Assembly (NCBI GenBank): GCA_947484245.1
Contig: CANKOT010000044.1
Span: forward strand, 1 to 17,120
Source: Comamonadaceae bacterium
Lineage (GTDB): Bacteria; Pseudomonadota; Gammaproteobacteria; Burkholderiales; Burkholderiaceae
Reading direction: 5' to 3'
Length of the DNA: 17,120 nt
Positions within the stretch are counted from its first letter, which is position 1; the number at the start of each line of letters is the position of its first letter. Shown here piece after piece: positions 1 to 6,865 of this stretch. The position numbers and the translations under genes were made by a program. The notes beneath the pieces are model-generated. The model worked only from the letters and a program-made list of their open reading frames with translations. It had not been told where the DNA came from and did no database searches.

Positions 1-420
1 GGCATTGTGGCTGGCGGCGGTGTGGCATTTCTGCGCGCTCGTCAAAACGCTGGCACCATCAAGGGCGACAACGCTGACCAAGACGCTGGCATCAAGCTCG
101 TGTTGAAAGCCATCGAAGCGCCTTTGCGCGAGATTGTGTACAACGCTGGTGGCGAGCCATCTGTGGTGGTCAACGCTGTGTTGGCTGGAGAAGGCAACTA
201 CGGCTTCAACGCTGCCAACGACACTTACGGCGACATGATTGAAATGGGCATTTTGGACCCCACCAAAGTAACACGCACTGCATTGCAAAATGCAGCATCC
301 GTGGCATCTTTGATGTTGACCACAGAGTGCATGGTTTCAGAAGCACCTAAAGATGAATCTGGCGCCGGTGGCATGCCTGACATGGGCGGCATGGGTGGAA
401 TGGGCGGCATGGGCATGTAA
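1..420 (+). CDS. groEL: 60 kDa chaperonin GroEL, C-terminal part (5' truncated by window)
   Basis: This is the last 139 codons of the GroEL chaperonin subunit. Together with GroES it forms the double-ring cytosolic folding machine driven by ATP. The frame is open from base 1 (Gly-Ile-Val-Ala-Gly-Gly-Gly), so the gene starts upstream of the window. The visible part covers the end of the apical/intermediate region and the C-terminal equatorial domain. Recognisable stretches are [11 protein letters not shown] and the [12 protein letters not shown] segment near the end. The protein finishes with the typical flexible Gly-Gly-Met tail ([15 protein letters not shown]) that lines the ring cavity. The stop TAA is at 418-420 and an intrinsic terminator follows 45 bp later. 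groES normally lies just upstream but is outside the window. The identity is secure; only the 5' portion is missing. Confidence 0.97.
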   Translation, partial: GIVAGGGVAFLRARQNAGTIKGDNADQDAGIKLVLKAIEAPLREIVYNAGGEPSVVVNAVLAGEGNYGFNAANDTYGDMIEMGILDPTKVTRTALQNAASVASLMLTTECMVSEAPKDESGAGGMPDMGGMGGMGGMGM

Positions 421-464
421 TTGCCTGCTGCTTCAAAGGTCTGAAAGGACTTTTGACTTCGCTC

Positions 465-498
465 AAAAAACCCTGCAAGAAATTGCGGGGTTTTTTTC
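465..498 (+). terminator. Intrinsic terminator between convergent groEL and pgi, probably bidirectional
   Basis: A 12-bp arm (465-476, six A then CCCTGC) pairs with 485-496 (GCGGGG then six T) across an 8-nt loop, with one G-T wobble. The A-rich left arm and T-rich right arm give a U-tract on either strand. The hairpin can therefore end groEL reading rightward and pgi reading leftward. Confidence 0.85.
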
Positions 499-533
499 GT
501 CGCGCTCAACTCAGACAATTCAATTGAGCGACG
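498..533. repeat. Imperfect inverted repeat beside the groEL/pgi terminator
   Basis: CGTCGCGCTCAA (498-509) is complementary to TTGAGCGACG (524-533) apart from a 2-nt insertion in the left arm. No T-run follows on the plus strand. On the minus strand the hairpin is followed by A residues. It may be an accessory 3' hairpin of the pgi transcript or a decayed second terminator. Its function is unknown. Confidence 0.4.
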
Positions 534-550
534 CACTGACAAAAAATAGC

Positions 551-2098
551 CTATCGAATTTTGTGTAACAACTGCGCCGTAGAAGCATCCAAATCCGCTA
601 CATCTCCCGACAAAATACGTGCACGAATGTCCTCGGCCAAAACCTTGCCCAGCTCCACCCCCCATTGGTCAAAGCTGTTGATGCCCCACACTGCACCACT
701 CACAAACACGCGGTGTTCTTGCAAAGCAATCAAGGCCCCCAAATTAAAGGGCGTTAAATCTTCGAGCAAGATAAACGTGCTCGGACGGTTGCCCGCAAAG
801 TTTTTGTGGCCATCCGTGTCCAACTTGCCCACCATCAAGGCTTGCGCTTGCGCCAGCGCATTGGACAACAACAAAGCTTGATGATCGGGCAACGCATGCG
901 TGGCATTCTTCACAGCCATGAATTCAAGCGGCACCACATCTGATCCTTGGTGCAGCATTTGAAAAAATGCATGCTGTCCGTTGGTGCCCGGCTCGCCCCA
1001 TAAAATGGGCGAGGTGCCATACGGCAAAGTTTGCCCCGCATGATCCACCTGCTTGCCATTGCTCTCCATTTCAAGCTGCTGCAAATAAGGTGCGTAGCGT
1101 ATCAAGGCGCTGTGATACGGCGCAATGCAGCGGCTGGTGTAGTGCAAAAAGTTGCGATACCAAACATCCAGCAGGCCTAAGCGCACAGGCAAGTTCTGCG
1201 CAGGCTCGGCATTCAAGAAGTGTTGGTCCATGGCATGCGCGCCCGCCAAAAACGAACGGAAATGATCCGCGCCAATGGCAATGGCCAAAGGCAAACCAAT
1301 GGCCGACCACAATGAATAACGACCACCCACCCAATCCCAAAAGCCAAAGCAAGTTTGAATGCCAAACTGCCCAGCAGCTTCCACGTTGGTGGTGAGCGCC
1401 ACAAAGTGCCGCGACACATCGGTACCGCCTTGCGCTTCAAACCAACGCTTGGCCGACGTGGCATTGGTCATGGTTTCCAAGGTGGTGAAGGTTTTGGAGG
1501 CCACCAAGAACAAAGTGTTCTCGGCTTTCAAACCATTCAGCAGCGCATCGAGCTCATGGCCATCCACATTGGACACAAAGTGAAAACGCTTGCCCTTCAA
1601 GGCACAAGAATGCAATGCCATCACTGCCATTTGCGGGCCCAAATCAGAGCCCCCAATACCAATGTTCACAACGTCCGTAATTTGCACATCCAAACGAATT
1701 TTTTCGGCAAAAGACAACATGCCGTTCAGGGTGTCGTGCACCTCATGCAAAGATGCCTTGACCAAAGCAGGCAACGCATCCGCTACAGCTCCTTGAAGAG
1801 GATGCCGCAACAACCAATGCATCACTGCACGGTTTTCTGTGGTGTTGATGGCTTCGCCTTTGAACATGCGATTGCGGTACGACAACACCCCGGCTTGCTC
1901 TGCCAAAACTAAAAGTTGCGCTTCAATGCGCGCATCCCAATGGTTCTTGGACAAGTCTGCAAAGACGCCGGGCGCTTCTTGGCTGAAATGAACCACACGC
2001 TGTGCATCCGATGCAAAAGCATCACGCAAATCAAAACCAGAAAACGCTTTCGCCAGCGCCTTCAAGCCTTGCCATGCGACTGTTTGATCACCTCGCAT
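551..2098 (-). CDS. pgi: Glucose-6-phosphate isomerase
   Basis: Cytosolic enzyme that interconverts glucose-6-phosphate and fructose-6-phosphate, linking glycolysis/gluconeogenesis to the pentose phosphate and Entner-Doudoroff routes. The product is 515 residues from the chosen ATG, normal for bacterial PGI. Both family signatures are intact: DWVGGRYSLWSAIG (about 255-268) and SFDQWGVELGK (about 475-485). The phosphate-binding GIGGSDLGP lies at 147-155. By family alignment the catalytic residues are Glu345 in ESNGK, His376 in NGQHAF and Lys485. I chose the start at 2098 because GAGGT sits about 6 nt upstream and homologues I recall begin close to this Arg-x-Asp-Gln-Thr segment. An in-frame ATG at 2110 overlaps the tal stop as TGATG, and a TTG lies at 2113, so up to five more residues are possible. 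The gene is translationally close-coupled to tal upstream and probably cotranscribed with it. Confidence 0.96.
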   Translation of the reverse strand: MRGDQTVAWQGLKALAKAFSGFDLRDAFASDAQRVVHFSQEAPGVFADLSKNHWDARIEAQLLVLAEQAGVLSYRNRMFKGEAINTTENRAVMHWLLRHPLQGAVADALPALVKASLHEVHDTLNGMLSFAEKIRLDVQITDVVNIGIGGSDLGPQMAVMALHSCALKGKRFHFVSNVDGHELDALLNGLKAENTLFLVASKTFTTLETMTNATSAKRWFEAQGGTDVSRHFVALTTNVEAAGQFGIQTCFGFWDWVGGRYSLWSAIGLPLAIAIGADHFRSFLAGAHAMDQHFLNAEPAQNLPVRLGLLDVWYRNFLHYTSRCIAPYHSALIRYAPYLQQLEMESNGKQVDHAGQTLPYGTSPILWGEPGTNGQHAFFQMLHQGSDVVPLEFMAVKNATHALPDHQALLLSNALAQAQALMVGKLDTDGHKNFAGNRPSTFILLEDLTPFNLGALIALQEHRVFVSGAVWGINSFDQWGVELGKVLAEDIRARILSGDVADLDASTAQLLHKIR

Positions 2099-2109
2099 AC
2101 ACGACCTCA

Positions 2110-3066
2110 TCAAGCCTTTTGCGCCGCCAACATCAAGCCTTCCAGCTTGATGGCATCGACACAGAAAGCCCGAATGCCTTCAGCCAATTTTTCGGTGGCC
2201 ATGGCATCTTCGTTCAGGGCAAAGCGAAAACCTGCTTCCTTGTATTCAACCAAAGGCAAGTCCATACCCTTTGCAGCCTGCGCATTCAATGCAGGCGTCA
2301 AGGCGGTTTCATTCGCTGCCAACAAAGCCAACAAATCGGGGCTGATGGTGAGCAAGTCGCAGCCTGCCAAGGCCACAATTTGACCCACGTTGCGAAAGCT
2401 AGCGCCCATCACCTCAGTGGCAATGCCGTTCTTCTTGTAATAGTTGTAAATGGCGCGCACAGACTTCACGCCAGGATCATTGGCACCTGCACTGGCTGCC
2501 TCGTCCCACGAAGCGCCCGCAGTCTTTTTGTACCAGTCGTAAATGCGACCCACGAAGGGCGATATCAGTTGCACCTTGGCTTGGCCACATGCCACGGCTT
2601 GCGCAAACGAAAACAACAAAGTGAGGTTGGTGTGAATGCCTTCGCGCTCTAACTCAGCGGCTGCTTGAATGCCTTCCCAGGTCGCAGCAATTTTGATCAG
2701 CACGCGTTGACGCGAAACACCTTGCGCTTCATACAAACTCATCAATCGGCGTGCGCGTGCCAAGGTGCCCGCCGTGTCAAAACTCAAACGGGCATCCACT
2801 TCTGTCGAAACACGGCCTGGAATGGTCTTCAAAATTTCGCAACCAAAGCGCACCAACAAGTGATCCATCACCACATCCAGCGGCTCGCCCTTGTGCGCGG
2901 CCACAGACTCTGCCAGCAATGGCGCATATTCGGGTTTTTGCACGGCCTTCAAAATCAAGGACGGGTTGGTGGTCGCGTCCTGTGGCTGAAACTGAGCCAG
3001 CTGTTTGAAATCACCGGTGTCAGCCACCACGGTGGTGTGTGTTTTGAGCGCGTCGAGTTGGTTCAT
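2110..3066 (-). CDS. tal: Transaldolase (TalB type)
   Basis: Transfers a dihydroxyacetone unit from sedoheptulose-7-phosphate to glyceraldehyde-3-phosphate in the non-oxidative pentose phosphate pathway, in the cytosol. The 318-residue length matches the classical TalB group. Visible motifs are VADTGDF near the N-terminus (Asp16), signature 1 DATTNPSLI (30-38), [11 protein letters not shown] (87-97, Glu89) and signature 2 [15 protein letters not shown], whose Lys125 should form the Schiff base with substrate. It is the first gene of a tal-pgi pair, and its TGA stop overlaps the alternative pgi ATG. The spacer upstream is shared with the divergent zwf. No clear Shine-Dalgarno sequence precedes the ATG; the upstream bases are T-rich. 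That is unusual beside its neighbours and fits a short leader of about 20 nt. Confidence 0.97.
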   Translation of the reverse strand: MNQLDALKTHTTVVADTGDFKQLAQFQPQDATTNPSLILKAVQKPEYAPLLAESVAAHKGEPLDVVMDHLLVRFGCEILKTIPGRVSTEVDARLSFDTAGTLARARRLMSLYEAQGVSRQRVLIKIAATWEGIQAAAELEREGIHTNLTLLFSFAQAVACGQAKVQLISPFVGRIYDWYKKTAGASWDEAASAGANDPGVKSVRAIYNYYKKNGIATEVMGASFRNVGQIVALAGCDLLTISPDLLALLAANETALTPALNAQAAKGMDLPLVEYKEAGFRFALNEDAMATEKLAEGIRAFCVDAIKLEGLMLAAQKA

Positions 3067-3084
3067 GGAAAAAAATGAGAGCTA

Positions 3085-3123
3085 GGCTTGAATTATCAAT
3101 GAAACAAAGTTACATTACAAACT
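3085..3123. promoter_or_regulatory. Face-to-face tal and zwf promoters
   Basis: On the plus strand, TTGAAT (3088-3093) and TACATT (3111-3116), 17 nt apart, fit a sigma70 promoter for zwf with a start near 3123. On the minus strand, TTGTAA (3120-3115) and GATAAT (3097-3092), also 17 nt apart, fit a tal promoter with a start near 3085. The two promoters overlap almost completely, so RNA polymerase could occupy only one at a time. These are predictions by eye; no start site has been mapped. Confidence 0.5.
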
Positions 3124-3137
3124 CATTTTTATGTAAC
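3109..3137. promoter_or_regulatory. Inverted repeat, candidate HexR operator
   Basis: GTTACAT (3109-3115) and ATGTAAC (3131-3137) are a perfect 7-bp inverted repeat around a 15-nt spacer. A further ATTACA lies at 3114-3119, and ACAA recurs at 3104, 3117 and 3136. The repeat covers the predicted zwf -10 and tal -35 boxes. HexR regulators in other proteobacteria bind TGTAAT/ATTACA-type or TTGT-N-ACAA-type sites, and a hexR-like gene lies directly after zwf, so autoregulation here is plausible. The half-site orientation differs from the textbook gammaproteobacterial HexR box, so this is inference. Confidence 0.45.
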
Positions 3138-3139
3138 AA

Positions 3140-4615
3140 ATGAACATGTCTTTTGATTTAGTTTTTTTTGGCGGTACAGGCGACCTTGTTTGGCGCAAAT
3201 TGATGCCCGCTCTGTTCCAAGCGTTTCGCCACGGTACCTTGCCCGAAGGCGGCCGAATCATTGGCGTGGCTCGCGATGCCATGAGCGATGAGCAATATCG
3301 AGCCCTCATTCAGTCACGGTTTGAGCAAGTTGAGGGCGCCAAACGTCCCAACGACGAAGAATTTGGCCTGTTCAAGGCCATGCTTCATTACGAGCGGGTC
3401 GATTTGTCCAACCCAGCCGACTACGCCAAATTGGCCGCCAGATTGGCAGAGCGCAAAACCGACCAAGTCGTGTTTTATTTGGCCACTGCGCCCACCCTGT
3501 TCAACACGGTCTGCGAACAACTGGCCATCGCCAAACTGAACACACCTCAAACTCGCATCGTGTTGGAAAAACCGCTGGGCCACGACCTCAACTCCAACAA
3601 GGCCATCAACCAAAATGTGCGCAAAGTTTTTGAAGAAAAACAAATTTTCCGCATTGACCATTATTTGGGCAAGCCCTCGGTGCAAAACCTGTTTGCCATG
3701 CGTTTTGGCAATGCCTTGTTTGAACCGCTGTGGCGCCGCGAGCACATTGCCAACATTCAGATCACCATTGCAGAAGAGTTGGGCGTAGAAAAGCGCGGCG
3801 CTTTTTACGAAAACACAGGCGCACTGCGCGACATGGTGCAAAACCACGCCCTTCAATTGTTGTGCGCCATTGCCATGGAGCCGCCCATCAATGCACATGC
3901 AGACGCCATTCGCGATGAGAAGCTCAAAGTCTTGCGCGCCCTCAAACCTTGGACCTCAGACGCCCTCTCCCAACACGTGGTGCGAGGCCAATACAGCGCG
4001 GGCAATGTGAACGGGCATGCGGTGCCAGGCTACAACGCAGAAACCGGCGTGAATGCCAACAGCAGCACAGAAACCTTTGTGGCACTGCGCACCGAAATTG
4101 CCAACTGGCGCTGGGCGGGCGTGCCCTTCTACATTCGCACTGGCAAGCGCTTAGCCTCACGCGAGGGCTACATTGAGATCAATTTCCGCCCAACACCCCA
4201 TGCTATTTTTCAGGCGCCTGCCGGAGGCGTCAACAAACTGGTGATTCATTTGCAGCCCAAGGATGGCTTGGAGCTGCACCTGTTTGCTGAAGGCCAACAC
4301 AAACGCATCCCTACAAGCCTTCAGGCCTCGGCCAAATTAAGCTCGGTTCAGCTTGACCTTGATTTCGACAAGCGCTTTGGCAGCGAACGCGTGGGCGCCT
4401 ACGAACGTTTGCTGTTGGATGTTTTAGATGGCCGTTTGAATTTGTTTGTGCGCAGCGATGAGCAAGAAGAAGCGTGGCGGTGGGTGGAGCCTATTCTTCA
4501 GCATTGGGCCACCGACACTCAAGGCCCCCGTCACTATGCCGCTGGCACCTGGGGCCCCAGTGCCTCTAGCGCTATGATTGCGCGCGACGGATTTTGTTGG
4601 TCTGAGGAGAACTAA
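3140..4615 (+). CDS. zwf: Glucose-6-phosphate 1-dehydrogenase
   Basis: Oxidises glucose-6-phosphate to 6-phosphogluconolactone with NAD(P)+, the entry to the oxidative pentose phosphate and Entner-Doudoroff pathways; cytosolic. The length of 491 residues is typical. The N-terminal Rossmann motif FFGGTGDLVWRKL (about 9-21) carries the GxxGDL nucleotide-binding signature. The active-site signature DHYLGK spans 173-178, with Lys178 a substrate-binding residue in this family. EKPLGHDL precedes it. The ATG at 3140 (Met-Asn-Met-Ser) could be replaced by the second ATG at 3146. Neither has a recognisable Shine-Dalgarno sequence, and the predicted transcript start leaves a leader of only about 17 nt. 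The hexR gene follows 3 bp after the stop. The lactonase gene (pgl) and edd/eda, which accompany zwf in many proteobacteria, are not here. Confidence 0.97.
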   Translation: MNMSFDLVFFGGTGDLVWRKLMPALFQAFRHGTLPEGGRIIGVARDAMSDEQYRALIQSRFEQVEGAKRPNDEEFGLFKAMLHYERVDLSNPADYAKLAARLAERKTDQVVFYLATAPTLFNTVCEQLAIAKLNTPQTRIVLEKPLGHDLNSNKAINQNVRKVFEEKQIFRIDHYLGKPSVQNLFAMRFGNALFEPLWRREHIANIQITIAEELGVEKRGAFYENTGALRDMVQNHALQLLCAIAMEPPINAHADAIRDEKLKVLRALKPWTSDALSQHVVRGQYSAGNVNGHAVPGYNAETGVNANSSTETFVALRTEIANWRWAGVPFYIRTGKRLASREGYIEINFRPTPHAIFQAPAGGVNKLVIHLQPKDGLELHLFAEGQHKRIPTSLQASAKLSSVQLDLDFDKRFGSERVGAYERLLLDVLDGRLNLFVRSDEQEEAWRWVEPILQHWATDTQGPRHYAAGTWGPSASSAMIARDGFCWSEEN

Positions 4616-4618
4616 ACC

Positions 4619-5464
4619 ATGCTCGACCGCATCAAAGCCTCACTGCCTTCCTTGGCACCGGCCGAACAACGTGTCGGCAAATTGGTTTTGCTAGATCCCC
4701 GTGCCTTTGCAAATTTGCCAGTCACAGAATTGGCGGAGCGCGCGCACGTGAGCAAACCCACCGTGGTGCGCTTTTGCCGAAGTGTGGGCTATGACGGTCT
4801 GTCTGATTTCAAACTGAAGCTGGCTGGCAGTGTGAGTGAGGGCGTGCCCTTCATTCACCGTAGTGTTGATGCCGACGACAAAACCAGCGATGTGACGGTG
4901 AAAGTCATCGACAACACGGTGGCCGCGTTTTTGAAATACCGCAACGATGCGTCTTCTTTTGCTTTGGACCAGGCCGCGCAAGCCTTGGCAGAAACACACA
5001 GCACCGGCAAGCGAATTGAGTTTTATGGCGTTGGCAACTCTGGCATCGTGGCGCAAGATGCGCAACACAAATTTTTCCGCCTGGGCATGAACACCATCGC
5101 CTACAGCGATGGCCACATGCAAGTGATGAGCGCCTCGATGCTGGGCAAAGGCGATTGTGTGGTGGTCATTTCCAACTCAGGTCGCACCCGCGATTTGATG
5201 GACGCCTGTGACATTGCACACAAGCGCGGTGCAACCACCATTGTGATCACGTCAAGCGGCTCGCCTCTGGCCACGAGTGGTCACATTCATCTCTCCGCCG
5301 ATCACCCCGAAAGCTACGACCGCTACAGCCCCATGGTGTCGCGGCTGTTGCATTTGCTCATCATTGACATTTTGGCCACCACCGTGGCGCTGCGCATTGG
5401 TGAGACCTTGCAACCGGCACTGCGCGAAATGAAAAACAATTTGCGCAACAAGCGCTACACCTGA
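4619..5464 (+). CDS. hexR: RpiR/HexR-family transcriptional regulator (HTH plus SIS domain)
   Basis: DNA-binding regulator of sugar-phosphate metabolism, 281 residues, the usual size. The N-terminal RpiR helix-turn-helix occupies about residues 1-77. Its recognition region is LAERAHVSKPTVVRFCRSVG (about 38-57). A C-terminal SIS sugar-phosphate-binding domain spans about 125-260. Its strand-loop motifs are FYGVGNSG (135-142) and VVISNSGRTRDL (182-193), whose serines contact the phosphate in this fold. In known HexR proteins the ligand is 2-keto-3-deoxy-6-phosphogluconate, which releases the protein from DNA. GAGGAG inside the zwf 3' end, 9 nt before the ATG, is a good ribosome site, so the gene is cotranslated in an operon with zwf. 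The zwf linkage favours HexR over other RpiR proteins. The likely operator is the inverted repeat between tal and zwf. Confidence 0.88.
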   Translation: MLDRIKASLPSLAPAEQRVGKLVLLDPRAFANLPVTELAERAHVSKPTVVRFCRSVGYDGLSDFKLKLAGSVSEGVPFIHRSVDADDKTSDVTVKVIDNTVAAFLKYRNDASSFALDQAAQALAETHSTGKRIEFYGVGNSGIVAQDAQHKFFRLGMNTIAYSDGHMQVMSASMLGKGDCVVVISNSGRTRDLMDACDIAHKRGATTIVITSSGSPLATSGHIHLSADHPESYDRYSPMVSRLLHLLIIDILATTVALRIGETLQPALREMKNNLRNKRYT

Positions 5465-5478
5465 CGGCCTCTGGGGCA

Positions 5479-5493
5479 AAGCACTCAGTGCTT
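5479..5493. repeat. 15-bp palindrome at the hexR/amidohydrolase junction
   Basis: AAGCACTCAGTGCTT is a perfect palindrome around a central C. It straddles the amidohydrolase stop codon, 15 bp after the hexR stop. As RNA it could form a 6-bp stem with a 3-nt loop. No T-run follows on either strand, so it is at best a weak terminator between these convergent genes. Confidence 0.35.
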
Positions 5494-6720
5494 GTACAAC
5501 TTGCCATCTTTCACAATAACTTCAATGTGATCGCCTTGGCCTAACAAGCAAGAGATATCGACCAGCGGATTGCCATTGACCAGCAACAAGTCGGCCATGG
5601 CGCCGGCTTTCACCACGCCCAACTGACCCGACATGTTCAGCAATTCAGCGGCATTCAGCGTGGCTTGCTGCAGCGCCGCGCCATTGCCCAAGATGCTGGC
5701 CCGAATGCGCAGCTCTTCTGACTGATGGCGGTGCGATTCGCCCAACAAATCAGAACCGAGAGCCATTTTGACGCCCGCCTTGGCCAAGATTTCCAAAGCC
5801 TTTTGGCCTTGGCTTCGAACCGTTTCAATTTTGGCCACCGACACGGCAGGCAGTCCTAAGCTAGCACCTTCGTTGGCCAGGGCCTCGTAAGTGATCAAGG
5901 TGGGCACCATGTAAGCACTTTTCTCGGCCATGAACTGTGCTGTGGCTTCATCGATCAAGTTGCCATGCTCAATGCTGCGCACACCAAATGCCACGGCCCG
6001 TTGAATGGCCTTGGGGGTGTAAGCATGCGCCATCACATAGGTTCCAGCGTTCTCGACCTCTTCCACAATGGCTCTGATTTCGGCCTCTGAATAGCCCAGG
6101 TAATGAATCGGATCGTTGGGCGAGGCCACACCGCCTGAGGCCATGATCTTGATTTGAGAGGCGCCCTTCATGATTTCTTCGCGCACTGCCAATCGCACAT
6201 TGTCAACACCATCGACCACCCGTGCCAATGCCCCCACCCTGCTTGAGCAACCACACGGCTCAATCACATCGCTGCGCGGGCGGCCATCGCCATGGCCACC
6301 GGTTTGCGACAGCGCCCGGCCCGATGGAAAAATGCGCGGGCCTTCCACCATGTCGGTGCGTGTGGCCTCAGCCAGATTCCAGTCGCCGCCACCGGCATCG
6401 CGCACTGTGGTGAAACCGCGCATGAGCATGCCCTTCATGATGGGCAAGGCACGCAAAGTGGCAAACACATTGGGTTGATTGGCGGTGGTGTTGAGGTTTA
6501 AATGCGCGGCAATGACATGGACATGGCAGTCGATCAAGCCTGGCATGAGCGTTTTGCCCTCGGCTTTGACCACCTTGGTGCCAGAGGCAATGAAAACGTC
6601 GGCTTGGTGCGGCCCAACCGACTTGATGAAGCCGTTTTCAACCCAAACGTCTTGCCCGGTTTTGAGCTGCAAGGTGGCCACATCAAGCACATTGGCCGAC
6701 TGAAACAAGATCGAATTCAT
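5485..6720 (-). CDS. Metal-dependent amidohydrolase (imidazolonepropionase/prolidase-like)
   Basis: Member of the amidohydrolase superfamily, closest by eye to the COG1228 imidazolonepropionase-like group that includes Xaa-Pro dipeptidase-like and Zn-dependent carboxypeptidases. It has 411 residues from the chosen ATG. Metal and catalytic positions are all present: CHVH (His66, His68), Lys191 in SQIKIMASGG (the likely carboxylated lysine), His232 in MAHAY, His252 in SIEHGN and Asp324 in LGSDLLGE. The N-terminal composite beta-domain ends at GKTLMPGLIDCH. No signal peptide is seen, so it should be cytosolic. The frame extends 10 codons further upstream, but those residues do not look like the family N-terminus and the Met at 6720 fits better. 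It is divergent from a peptide-binding protein gene, so cleavage of imported peptides is a reasonable inference. Substrate is unknown. Confidence 0.85.
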   Translation of the reverse strand: MNSILFQSANVLDVATLQLKTGQDVWVENGFIKSVGPHQADVFIASGTKVVKAEGKTLMPGLIDCHVHVIAAHLNLNTTANQPNVFATLRALPIMKGMLMRGFTTVRDAGGGDWNLAEATRTDMVEGPRIFPSGRALSQTGGHGDGRPRSDVIEPCGCSSRVGALARVVDGVDNVRLAVREEIMKGASQIKIMASGGVASPNDPIHYLGYSEAEIRAIVEEVENAGTYVMAHAYTPKAIQRAVAFGVRSIEHGNLIDEATAQFMAEKSAYMVPTLITYEALANEGASLGLPAVSVAKIETVRSQGQKALEILAKAGVKMALGSDLLGESHRHQSEELRIRASILGNGAALQQATLNAAELLNMSGQLGVVKAGAMADLLLVNGNPLVDISCLLGQGDHIEVIVKDGKLYKH

Positions 6721-6803
6721 AAATGGCTCGCCCGTGACTGCAAAAAACACATTAAAACCGATAACACTGGCCTTGTCCCACTGGGCAATTACCCTGATTT
6801 CAC

Positions 6804-6833
6804 TTGCGATGGGGCATGACCCTCCCCTAGAAT
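6804..6833 (+). promoter_or_regulatory. Predicted sigma70 promoter of the peptide-binding protein gene
   Basis: TTGCGA (6804-6809) and TAGAAT (6828-6833), separated by 18 nt, lie 32 bp before the ATG at 6866. An AGGA ribosome-binding element follows close to the ATG. Prediction by eye only. Confidence 0.45.
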
Positions 6834-6865
6834 GAGCTTGTCATTCAACTTAGACAGGATTTAGC

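Noticed and set aside
364..417. GGC/ATG-rich repeats at the end of groEL as a DNA repeat element
   Set aside because: They encode the conserved Gly-Gly-Met tail of GroEL and need no other explanation.
3314..3898. A 194-codon minus-strand frame inside zwf
   Set aside because: It is antisense to conserved zwf motifs including the active site, so it is explained by codon bias.
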